From JAFLDD01 sp049314715 (GTDB lineage Bacteria; Pseudomonadota; Alphaproteobacteria; Rickettsiales; UBA3002), in NCBI GenBank assembly GCA_049314715.1, contig JBMOEL010000110.1, positions 1 through 5,932 on the forward strand: a DNA stretch of 5,932 nucleotides. The letters are read 5' to 3'. Made by a program: the position numbers and the translations under genes. Shown here one piece after another: positions 1 through 5,443 of the stretch. Below the pieces are notes generated by a model. That model was not told the DNA's origin, ran no database searches, and worked only from the letters and a program-made list of their open reading frames with translations. Numbering within the stretch: position 1 is the stretch's first letter; each line of letters starts with the position of its first letter.

Positions 1-878
1 CTTGGGTTCAGCGCGAGTTTAATGCCGCGTAATTTCTCGGAGGTGATGACAGAGATACGGTCAACCGCCGCGCTAAATATTTTACCGTCCACTTCCATGA
101 TTTTGTCGTTAACGGTTGGGATCACACGCTCATAGTCTGGGAAGGTGCCGTCAATCAGCTTGCTGACCAGCACCGCATTACCGACTGCAAATTTGATTTT
201 GGTTTCCGACATCGAAATCTCAACCGTGTCACCACCTTCTTCAACGAGTTTATAAAGCTCGCCCACGGTTTTGCGTGGAATGATCACACCGGGTATTTTA
301 TCTGCGCCATCGGGCAGCGCCACTTCCATGCGGGCCAGTCTGTGACCATCCGTCGCCACCGCGCGAAGTACCGCAGCGCCTTGATTATTCGCAGCATGCA
401 AATAGATGCCGTTAAGGTAGTAACGTGTTTCTTCAGTTGAAATGGCGAAGCGGGTTTTTTCGAGCAGTGCTTTGCACTCAGCAGGTGTAATGGTGAAGTT
501 ATGCGCCAAGTCGCCTTCCGCCATCACGGGGAAATCATCAACCGGCAGCGCAGCGAGCGAGAATTTCGACTGGCCGGCTTTAATGCTAAGCTTGCCCGCG
601 TCGCTCAGTTTCAATTCAACATTCGAACCGTCCGGCAGCTTACGCACGATTTCCCAGAACATATGTGCGGGAACCGTGGTCGCGCCCTTGTCGCCCACTT
701 CGGCTTTGACGCGTTCAACAATTGCGATTTCCATGTCGGTTGCGGTTAATGCCAGCTCACCATTTGCTGCTTCGAGCTTTACGTTTGCAAGAATCGGAAT
801 CGTCCCGCGGCGCTCCACCACCGACTGGATGGGAGCAAGTGCCTTCATGAGTACGGCGCGTTCAATGACTAGCTTCAT
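1..878 (-). CDS. dnaN: DNA polymerase III sliding clamp (beta subunit), 3' end cut off by window
   Basis: Encodes the ring-shaped clamp that encircles DNA and tethers the replicative polymerase. The reverse strand from the ATG at 878 reads through 292 codons without a stop and runs off the left edge; the family is about 370 residues, so roughly the last fifth is missing. Clear family landmarks are the N-terminus MKLVIERAVLMKAL, TIPILANV (26-33), RYYLNGIYLH (152-161), ATDGHRLARMEV (175-186) and KLIDGTFPDYERVIP (240-254). These cover clamp domains 1 and 2 and the start of domain 3; the C-terminal partner-binding residues lie outside the window. The start matches the family N-terminus. Its ribosome site is weak (AGAG about 8 nt upstream). 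It points the same way as dnaA but is separated from it by an opposite-strand rfbA, so it must use its own promoter (see 922-951). Confidence 0.97.
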   Translation of the reverse strand, partial: MKLVIERAVLMKALAPIQSVVERRGTIPILANVKLEAANGELALTATDMEIAIVERVKAEVGDKGATTVPAHMFWEIVRKLPDGSNVELKLSDAGKLSIKAGQSKFSLAALPVDDFPVMAEGDLAHNFTITPAECKALLEKTRFAISTEETRYYLNGIYLHAANNQGAAVLRAVATDGHRLARMEVALPDGADKIPGVIIPRKTVGELYKLVEEGGDTVEISMSETKIKFAVGNAVLVSKLIDGTFPDYERVIPTVNDKIMEVDGKIFSAAVDRISVITSEKLRGIKLALNP

Positions 879-921
879 AGTTTTTCTCTGGATTTTAGTA
901 GGTTAGTGCGATGATGCGCTC

Positions 922-951
922 GTTATATAGGACGCAACCGAGGCTTCGCAA
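922..951 (-). promoter_or_regulatory. predicted sigma-70-type promoter of dnaN
   Basis: On the minus strand a -35 element TTGCGA (946-951, 4 of 6 consensus bases) is followed by an 18-bp spacer and a -10 element TATAAC (922-927, 5 of 6). The expected start is near 915, giving a leader of about 37 nt before the dnaN ATG at 878. dnaN cannot be co-transcribed with dnaA because rfbA lies between them on the other strand, so a promoter is needed here. This is a prediction from sequence only. Confidence 0.6.
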
Positions 952-964
952 GGAAATGTAGGAT

Positions 965-973
965 TTATCCACA
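965..973 (+). promoter_or_regulatory. perfect DnaA box (TTATCCACA) upstream of dnaN
   Basis: TTATCCACA is the exact high-affinity DnaA-binding 9-mer known from E. coli and conserved widely. It begins 14 bp upstream of the predicted dnaN -35 element and about 80 bp before the rfbA start codon. A less perfect site, TTATGCACG (1027-1035, last base off consensus), follows 62 bp further on. One perfect box in a 172-bp intergenic region in front of a replication gene is more likely functional than chance. DnaA regulation of dnaN, of rfbA, or DnaA titration are all possible. Two sites are too few to call an origin. Confidence 0.6.
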
Positions 974-1050
974 ACAACCCACTTGTTGATGATACGGACA
1001 ATAGTTGCCCTTCGGGTTCTTCCCGTTTATGCACGAAGCGGAGGTGGCAT

Positions 1051-1935
1051 ATGAAAGGCATTATTCTCGCAGGCGGACACGGCACACGGCTTTATCCCGT
1101 GACGCGCTCGGTGAACAAACATTTACTCCCCGTCTATGATAAGCCGATGGTGTATTATCCCATGTCTACCCTCATGCTTGGCGGTGTGCGCGAGTTCTTG
1201 ATTATTTCATCTCCCGAAGATTTGCCACAGTTTGAGCAGTTGTTTGGTGATGGCACGCAGCTGGGTTTGAAGATTTCTTACAAGGAACAAACCGCGCCGC
1301 GAGGCATTGCCGAAGCATTCATCTTGGGTGAAGAGTTTATCGGCAAGGAATCCATTGCGCTGATTTTAGGTGATAATATTTTCTACGGCGCGGGCATTCA
1401 GTCGCAGCTGGAAGCAGCCATTGCCGAAAATGACGGCGGCACCATTTTCGCTTACCGCGTGCGTGATCCGCAGCGTTTTGGCGTTGTCACCGTCGATAAA
1501 GGCGGCAAAGCCACGAAGATTGTCGAAAAGCCGAAAGAGCCTGAGTCCAACTGGGCGGTGACAGGCCTTTATGTTTATGACAATGACGTCATCGAGATTG
1601 CCAAAAATCTGAAACCATCAGGGCGCGGTGAACTGGAAATTACGGATGTGAACGCAGAATACCTCGCGCGCGGCAAGCTGAATGTAAAATTCTGGGGTCG
1701 CGGCTTTGCGTGGCTCGATGCGGGAACGCATGACTCCTTATTGGAGTCGAGTGAATTCGTACGCATCGTCGAAAAACGCCAAGGTCAAAAACTTTCCTGC
1801 CTTGAAGAGATTGCTTACCGCAAAGGATTCATTAGCTTCGCGCAACTTGAAGCATTGGTAAAATCTTTACCCAACTCGACGTATAAGAGCGATTTAGAAG
1901 TGCTCATTGCGGATGAGAAAGAGATGCTGGCGTAA
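1051..1935 (+). CDS. rfbA: glucose-1-phosphate thymidylyltransferase (RmlA/RfbA type)
   Basis: Predicted to join dTTP and glucose-1-phosphate into dTDP-glucose plus pyrophosphate, the first step of the dTDP-L-rhamnose route to cell-surface polysaccharides; cytoplasmic. The 294 residues match full-length RmlA (about 290). Visible motifs are the nucleotide-binding loop LAGGHGTRLYPVT (6-18), KHLLPVYDKPMVYYP (23-37), the metal-binding Asp in LGDNIFYG (D108), VEKP (158-161), a second acidic site in WLDAGTHDSLLE (D223), and the typical C-terminal EKRQGQK and EEIAYRKGFI helices. The start is well fixed by GGAGG (1040-1044) 6 nt before the ATG. Two segments differ from textbook RmlA: SVNKHLLP rather than the usual AVSKQLLP, and PRGIAEAF rather than P-GLAQAF, so substrate preference could differ. 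No rfbB, rfbC or rfbD is visible. It lies on the opposite strand between dnaA and dnaN. Confidence 0.92.
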   Translation: MKGIILAGGHGTRLYPVTRSVNKHLLPVYDKPMVYYPMSTLMLGGVREFLIISSPEDLPQFEQLFGDGTQLGLKISYKEQTAPRGIAEAFILGEEFIGKESIALILGDNIFYGAGIQSQLEAAIAENDGGTIFAYRVRDPQRFGVVTVDKGGKATKIVEKPKEPESNWAVTGLYVYDNDVIEIAKNLKPSGRGELEITDVNAEYLARGKLNVKFWGRGFAWLDAGTHDSLLESSEFVRIVEKRQGQKLSCLEEIAYRKGFISFAQLEALVKSLPNSTYKSDLEVLIADEKEMLA

Positions 1936-1949
1936 GCCGCTTACTTTTT
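1932..1949 (+). terminator. weak intrinsic terminator overlapping the rfbA stop codon
   Basis: GTAAG (1932-1936) and CTTAC (1940-1944) form a 5-bp stem with a 3-nt loop, followed directly by five T (1945-1949). The stem contains the rfbA stop TAA (1933-1935). The stem is short and AT-rich for a terminator, so it may be inefficient; the large hairpins that begin at once downstream could assist. Confidence 0.4.
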
Positions 1950-2055
1950 GTCATTCCCGCGAAAGCGGGAATCTCGATTCTCGCTATGTTTTAAGATTCC
2001 CGATGAAGCGTTGCGACCAATCATAGATTGGGCAACGCTAGCTCGGGAATGACAA
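1948..2055. repeat. 108-bp palindromic repeat element with 12-bp terminal inverted repeats and two hairpins
   Basis: The ends are exact inverted copies: TTGTCATTCCCG (1948-1959) and CGGGAATGACAA (2044-2055). Inside, hairpin 1 has an 8-bp perfect stem, ATTCCCGC (1953-1960) with GCGGGAAT (1965-1972), closed by a GAAA tetraloop. Hairpin 2 (1996-2050) stacks three perfect stems: ATTCCCGA/TCGGGAAT (8 bp, 1996-2003 with 2043-2050), AGCGTTGC/GCAACGCT (8 bp, 2007-2014 with 2032-2039) and CCAATC/GATTGG (6 bp, 2017-2022 with 2026-2031) with an ATA loop. The ATTCCCG...CGGGAAT core resembles dispersed REP/MITE-like palindromes known from many proteobacterial genomes (from memory, not searched). It lies between the 3' ends of two converging genes, a typical place for such repeats, and encodes no protein. 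It may help block read-through in both directions. Confidence 0.8.
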
Positions 2056-2069
2056 TAATAATGCATACG

Positions 2070-2101
2070 AAAAAGGGCGGAGTCTTGCGGCTCCACCCTT
2101 T
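2070..2101 (-). terminator. strong Rho-independent terminator of dnaA
   Basis: Read on the minus strand, the RNA forms AAAGGG (2096-2101) with CCCUUU (2072-2077) and an inner GGAGCC/GACUCC stem (2089-2094 with 2079-2084). These are separated by one mismatch and closed by a 4-nt loop. The T of the last stem bases continues into a run of five T (2070-2074) followed by CG. It begins 28 nt beyond the dnaA stop codon, the expected place. On the plus strand the matching downstream run is much poorer in T, so the terminator mainly serves dnaA. Confidence 0.85.
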
Positions 2102-2129
2102 CCCGTTGTTAACCCTTAGGAGGTTATTT

Positions 2130-3548
2130 CTAGGTCGCCGACTGCAACATGCGCATCAGCAATTCAACATCATCCGCGAACTCCTGATCGGCTTTGCAAA
2201 TCTCGTCGATACGCTTCACTGCGTGCATCACCGTCGTGTGATCTTTGCCACCGAACTTGCGGCCAATCTCTGGCAGCGACTTGGTGGTGAGCTTCTTCGC
2301 GAGATACATCGCCACCTGACGTGGGCGAGCAATCGCCACCGAACGACGCGCCGAATGCATGTCGCTGATTTTGATATTATAATGCGCCGCGACTTTCTTC
2401 TGAATATCTTCAATCGTGATGCGGCGGTCATTGGCACGAAGAATATCGTAAAGCACTTCCTGTGTGCTTTCGAGCGTGATGGGCGTGCCCACTAAGGTGG
2501 TGTGCGCGACTACGCGGTTCAATGCACCTTCGAGCTCGCGCACATTGCTGGTGATTTTGTGGGCGAGGAATTCCAGTACGCGGGCGGGAACATGCACATG
2601 CGGCATTTTCTCGACCTTGGATTGAAGAATGCCCAAGCGCAGTTCGTAGGTGGTGGTGTGAATGTCCGCCACCAAGCCCCAACCAAGGCGTGAACGAATG
2701 CGCTCTTCCATGCCCTCGAGCTCGTTGGGCGAGCGGTCAGCCGAGATAATGAGCTGCTTGTTCTGGTCAATCAGTGCATTGAACGTGTGGAAGAATTCTT
2801 CCTGTGTTGACTCTTTACCGGCGATGAATTGCACATCATCGACCATCAAGACATCTACCGAGCGGAAATATTCTTTGAAGGTCATGGTCTCTTTGGTGCG
2901 CAGGGCGCGGATGAAGAGGTACATGAATTTCTCAGCCGAGAGATAGACGACTTTGCGTGCAGGATCCGTACGGCGGATATGCCATGCAATGGCGTGCATC
3001 AAGTGCGTTTTACCAAGACCAACGCCACCATATAAGAAGAGTGGGTTGCCGCCCTGGGTCACGCTCGAAGTCTCCGACACGCGGCGTGCCGCTGCGTGCG
3101 CGAGTTCGTTTGGCTTGCCTACCACGAAGTTGTCGAAGGTGTAACGAGGATCAAGCGGTGCGCTAATCGTATCTGGGTTTAGCGGCTTGTCTTCGTTGGC
3201 AGCATTGAGCATCGCCGCTTCAATGTTGATGTTGCTCGGTGCATTCTGCACAGGGTTCACCATGACTGGCTCAGCCTTCACGAAAATATCCACCGAGTGA
3301 ATCGTCTGGTCCTCTTGGCACCAGAAACGCAAAATATTATCGGCATAGTGCGAAAGTATCCACTCACGCATGAAGCGGGTTGGCACGGTCACCATCACCT
3401 GACCATTCTTCACATCCGCTAATTTAAGCGGCTGTAACCAGCTTTTGAAAATAGCCTCACCATAGGCATTACGTAAGCGCTCACGGACGCGCTCCCATTT
3501 TGCGAGGTGTTCTGGCTTGCCTTGATAATATGCGATCGATTCATTCAT
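2130..3548 (-). CDS. dnaA: chromosomal replication initiator protein DnaA
   Basis: DnaA binds 9-bp boxes at the origin, assembles as an ATP-bound filament and opens the duplex for helicase loading; it also acts as a transcription factor. The 472 residues are family length. Domain I is about residues 15-92 (WERVRERLRNAYGEAIFKSWL and onward), followed by a short variable linker (about 94-130). The AAA+ domain III has Walker A GGVGLGKT (174-181, K180), Walker B LMVDD (234-238), a sensor-1 region ISADRSP (268-274), the arginine-finger box RIRSRLGWGL (283-292) and the sensor-2 region NVRELEGALNRV (335-346). Domain IV has RRSVAIARPRQ (401-411) and the DNA-reading GGKDHTTVMHAVKRI (433-447). The ATG at 3548 is supported by GGAG (3559-3562), 10 nt upstream. 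Only 15 nt separate it from the upstream rhodanese, so the two are probably co-transcribed. No key residue is missing. Confidence 0.98.
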   Translation of the reverse strand: MNESIAYYQGKPEHLAKWERVRERLRNAYGEAIFKSWLQPLKLADVKNGQVMVTVPTRFMREWILSHYADNILRFWCQEDQTIHSVDIFVKAEPVMVNPVQNAPSNINIEAAMLNAANEDKPLNPDTISAPLDPRYTFDNFVVGKPNELAHAAARRVSETSSVTQGGNPLFLYGGVGLGKTHLMHAIAWHIRRTDPARKVVYLSAEKFMYLFIRALRTKETMTFKEYFRSVDVLMVDDVQFIAGKESTQEEFFHTFNALIDQNKQLIISADRSPNELEGMEERIRSRLGWGLVADIHTTTYELRLGILQSKVEKMPHVHVPARVLEFLAHKITSNVRELEGALNRVVAHTTLVGTPITLESTQEVLYDILRANDRRITIEDIQKKVAAHYNIKISDMHSARRSVAIARPRQVAMYLAKKLTTKSLPEIGRKFGGKDHTTVMHAVKRIDEICKADQEFADDVELLMRMLQSAT

Positions 3549-3563
3549 TTTTTTATTACTCCG

Positions 3564-4013
3564 TTACGCTTGCTCCCAAGAGAGCTTAGCTGCCTTCCAA
3601 CCAGTTAACTGGCCACGTTGGCGATGTTCATTTGGTTCACCCTCAAATCCCCCCGCAACATTGTAACATCGTGTATAGCCCGCAGCCATGGCAGCAATTG
3701 CCGCGTCGAGCGAGCGCCCACCCGTCTTGCACAGGAAGTACAAGGGGGCAGTCTTATCCTCAACGGCGGCGTTCAACTGGTTGATAAAACCAGTATTAAC
3801 CTCCATCGTCGGATAGAGCTTCCACGATAAGCAATGTGTCTTCTTGCCGAGGCTGTCTAATGTCGGCACACCCGCAAATGCCCATTCGGGCTGGGTGCGC
3901 ACATCCACCAGTTGCGCCTTGGAATCAGACGCCAGTGCTTGCCAAGCCTGCTGAGGGGTTACGTCACCTGAATAAGACGCATTCTCAACATTGCTAGCAC
4001 GCACGTGGTTCAT
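3564..4013 (-). CDS. single-domain rhodanese-like protein upstream of dnaA
   Basis: A cytoplasmic rhodanese-fold protein of 149 residues with no signal peptide or membrane segment. Such proteins carry sulfur as a persulfide on an active-site cysteine, but the acceptor of this one is unknown. The active-site loop is CKTGGRS (95-101), matching the CxxGxR(S/T) form with the cysteine present, so it is likely active. LVDVRTQPEW (35-44) is the usual N-terminal rhodanese motif and YNVAGGFEGE (117-126) the C-terminal one. I chose ATG 4013 because AAGGA (4020-4024) lies 6 nt upstream; the TTG at 4019 and GTG at 4016 in the same frame are too close to that site. Its stop is 15 nt from the dnaA start and the dnaA ribosome site begins directly after it. 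Two further cysteines (61 and 116) are present. Physiological role not known. Confidence 0.88.
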   Translation of the reverse strand: MNHVRASNVENASYSGDVTPQQAWQALASDSKAQLVDVRTQPEWAFAGVPTLDSLGKKTHCLSWKLYPTMEVNTGFINQLNAAVEDKTAPLYFLCKTGGRSLDAAIAAMAAGYTRCYNVAGGFEGEPNEHRQRGQLTGWKAAKLSWEQA

Positions 4014-4080
4014 CACCAATCCTTATCACGTTACATGTTGGTGCCCACTGGAGAACCCAGCAGACAATAGCGAAGGGTTT

Positions 4081-4099
4081 GCCGCCTTAGGTAGGCAGC
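4081..4099 (-). other. stem-loop in the rpsT–rhodanese spacer
   Basis: On the minus-strand RNA, GCUGCCU (4093-4099) pairs with AGGCGGC (4081-4087) through 7 bp including one G-U wobble, around a 5-nt loop. The pairing is better in the minus-strand RNA than in plus-strand RNA, where the wobble becomes C-A. It lies 34 nt past the rpsT stop. No T-run follows, so it is not a classic terminator; it could be a 3' stabiliser or a weak attenuator ahead of the rhodanese–dnaA pair. The remainder of the 119-bp spacer holds an isolated -10-like TAGAAT (minus strand, 4118-4123) without a convincing -35. Confidence 0.35.
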
Positions 4100-4132
4100 G
4101 ACACACACAGAGTTAGTATTCTAATGTTAGGG

Positions 4133-4405
4133 CTAGGCCGCGGCGCGAAGTGACTTGACGCGCGAGGCAAGACGGGAAACTTTACGCGATGCCGTGCCGA
4201 GCTTTAAAACGCCCTTGCTAACGCCACGCATGATTTCCGGTTGCGCTTGCCGAAGCGCTTCTTGTGCACCCTTAGCGTCTCCGGTTGCAATCGCCGCTTC
4301 CACCTTCTTGATGAAGGTACGGATACGGGTCACGCGTGAACGGTTGATCGCATTGCGACTTTCCGTCTGACGGATACGTTTTTGGGCTGACTTATGATGT
4401 GCCAT
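4133..4405 (-). CDS. rpsT: 30S ribosomal protein S20
   Basis: A small basic helical protein of the bacterial 30S subunit that binds 16S rRNA early in assembly. The 90 residues fit the family (85-90). Recognisable segments are MAHHKSAQKRIRQTESRNAINRS at the N-terminus, RIRTFIKKVEAAIATGD (27-43) and TASRKVSRLASRVKSL (71-86). In most homologues I recall, the loop before TASRK reads HKN; here it is KLG (68-70), a mild oddity. The ATG at 4405 gives the standard N-terminus; the ribosome site is weak (GGG 7 nt upstream). It has its own predicted promoter in the 126-bp gap after mutM. Confidence 0.97.
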   Translation of the reverse strand: MAHHKSAQKRIRQTESRNAINRSRVTRIRTFIKKVEAAIATGDAKGAQEALRQAQPEIMRGVSKGVLKLGTASRKVSRLASRVKSLRAAA

Positions 4406-4459
4406 GGTTTACCCATTTTGTTGTATGTCTCTCAGGCGTTATTGCCAAAGAGGATGGTA

Positions 4460-4488
4460 TGTCTACTTACGAGATATCCACACGTCAA
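4460..4488 (-). promoter_or_regulatory. predicted rpsT promoter with an embedded DnaA-box-like site
   Basis: On the minus strand TTGACG (4483-4488, 5 of 6 consensus bases) is followed by a 17-bp spacer and TAGACA (4460-4465, 3 of 6). The start would fall near 4453, leaving a leader of about 48 nt before rpsT. The spacer begins with TGTGGATAT (4474-4482), which is the DnaA box with one mismatch at its outermost base, so DnaA binding there would occlude RNA polymerase. The -10 is poor, so the promoter call is moderate. Confidence 0.45.
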
Positions 4489-4493
4489 GCATA

Positions 4494-4510
4494 AGAAACG
4501 TGCTGTTTCT
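4494..4510. repeat. short inverted repeat upstream of the rpsT promoter, beside an A8/T8 tract
   Basis: AGAAAC (4494-4499) and GTTTCT (4505-4510) are exact inverted copies around a 5-bp centre, ending 6 bp upstream of the predicted rpsT -35. An eight-base A/T run (4511-4518) adjoins it. Possible roles are an operator or an upstream element that strengthens the promoter; as RNA the stem is weak and has no T-run after it, so it is not a good mutM terminator. Confidence 0.35.
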
Positions 4511-4531
4511 AAAAAAAATTCATTGACGGCT

Positions 4532-5389
4532 CTAGGCCTTGGAAATCCTAGGTTTTTTGGGTGCATTTTTGTTTGGTTGACAGGTCGCACAAAAGTAGCT
4601 AGCCCGCCCCGCCTGTACCATATGGCGGATTTCGCGACCACAGGCAACACAAGGCTCACCCTCACGTTCATACACATTGAAGCGGTGTTGGAAGTAGCCT
4701 GTCGTGCCATCGGCTTGCGTATAATCACGCAAGGTTGACCCACCCGATTCAATCGCCGCACGCAGTGTTTTTTGGATGGATTCCACCAGTGCCTTCGCCT
4801 GCGCAGAGGCATGATTTGCTTGGGTTTCAGGATGAATTCCGCACAAAAACAAACTCTCACTCGCATAGATATTTCCAACCCCCACCACTACTTCCTGATT
4901 CATGATGACGGGTTTGATGGGGCCCTTACGACGCGCAAGTGCTTTTTGTAAGTACGCTGCGTTAAACTCTTTGGAGAGCGGCTCTGGCGCTAGATTTGAA
5001 AACAGCGCGTGTTTCTCGACACTGGCGGTATCTAGCACATCGATAATGCCAAAGCGCCGCGGATCATGAAAGACCACTGCGTGTTTATGCATTTCGAAAA
5101 TCACATGGTCGTGCTTGAGAGCCTTATATGTATTGGGTTTCACGATGCGCATGGAACCCGACATGCCCAAATGCACGAGAATGGATTTCCCGTTCGCAAG
5201 GTCGATGAGTATGTATTTCGCACGACGTCTGAGCGCCTTTATTTTCTGGCCTGAAACGAGTTTTTCAAAGGTTTTTGGAATGGGCGTGCGCAAGTCGCGG
5301 CGATTGACCGTCACGGACTTAATCGTTTTATTTAAAATGACTGGTTCGAGGCCCCGCCTCGTAGTTTCGACTTCGGGTAGTTCGGGCAT
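4532..5389 (-). CDS. mutM: formamidopyrimidine-DNA glycosylase (Fpg/MutM)
   Basis: A bifunctional repair enzyme that removes 8-oxoguanine and ring-opened purines and cuts the DNA at the resulting abasic site. The 285 residues begin MPELPEVETTRRGLEP. The proline after the removed Met is the catalytic nucleophile and the following Glu is the acid, so the start must be the ATG at 5389. This is backed by AAGGAA (5397-5402) 7 nt upstream; an in-frame ATG at 5464 would bury the essential proline and overlap ubiE. Other landmarks are RRAKYI with the conserved Lys (K58), HLGMSGSMRI (73-82), HDPRRFG (108-114), VVGVGNIYASESLF (168-181) and a C-terminal zinc finger with Cys 247, 250, 267 and 270. A lysine-rich tail of about 14 residues follows the last finger cysteine. 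It is divergent from ubiE and 126 bp upstream of rpsT on the same strand. Confidence 0.97.
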   Translation of the reverse strand: MPELPEVETTRRGLEPVILNKTIKSVTVNRRDLRTPIPKTFEKLVSGQKIKALRRRAKYILIDLANGKSILVHLGMSGSMRIVKPNTYKALKHDHVIFEMHKHAVVFHDPRRFGIIDVLDTASVEKHALFSNLAPEPLSKEFNAAYLQKALARRKGPIKPVIMNQEVVVGVGNIYASESLFLCGIHPETQANHASAQAKALVESIQKTLRAAIESGGSTLRDYTQADGTTGYFQHRFNVYEREGEPCVACGREIRHMVQAGRASYFCATCQPNKNAPKKPRISKA

Positions 5390-5411
5390 GGGTTGCTTCC
5401 TTTTGTAAAAG

Positions 5412-5440
5412 CTTGTATCAGCCGCCATGAACATAGGTAA
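5412..5440 (-). promoter_or_regulatory. possible mutM promoter (extended -10 type)
   Basis: On the minus strand TTACCT (5435-5440, weak -35), a 17-bp spacer and TACAAG (5412-5417, 4 of 6) preceded by TGA (an extended -10 feature) lie in the 54-bp mutM–ubiE gap. The leader would be about 16-20 nt. The -35 overlaps the ribosome-binding region of ubiE (AGG 5435-5437), so expression of the two genes could interfere. Weak consensus match, so low confidence. Confidence 0.3.
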
Positions 5441-5443
5441 CGC

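Noticed and set aside
442..906. Plus-strand reading frames over the dnaN region
   Set aside because: They lie antisense to a clearly conserved DnaN frame and show no recognisable domain.
879..1050. Chromosome origin (oriC) beside dnaN
   Set aside because: Only one perfect and one imperfect DnaA box and no AT-rich unwinding stretch; too little for an origin.
2028..2495. Plus-strand frame of 155 codons over the repeat and the dnaA 3' end
   Set aside because: It is antisense to dnaA and starts inside the palindromic element; no family resemblance.
3281..3362. DnaA-box-like strings (ATATCCACC, GTATCCACT) inside dnaA
   Set aside because: Two or more mismatches to the consensus and within conserved coding sequence; likely chance.
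4014..4019. TTG (4019) or GTG (4016) as start of the rhodanese
   Set aside because: The AAGGA ribosome site ends at 4020, leaving 0 or 3 nt of spacing; ATG 4013 has 6 nt.
4505..4531. T8 run on the minus strand as a mutM terminator
   Set aside because: No stable hairpin lies directly before the T-run; the only nearby pairing (CTAGG/CCTAG) is 5 bp with a long loop and about 14 nt away.
4432..4878. Minus-strand 148-codon frame overlapping mutM
   Set aside because: It is an out-of-frame shadow of mutM, which has all its catalytic and zinc-finger residues.
5304..5332. TTGACC ... TTTATT as a ubiE promoter on the plus strand
   Set aside because: It lies inside the mutM coding sequence over 110 bp from ubiE with only a partial -10 match; not supportable.
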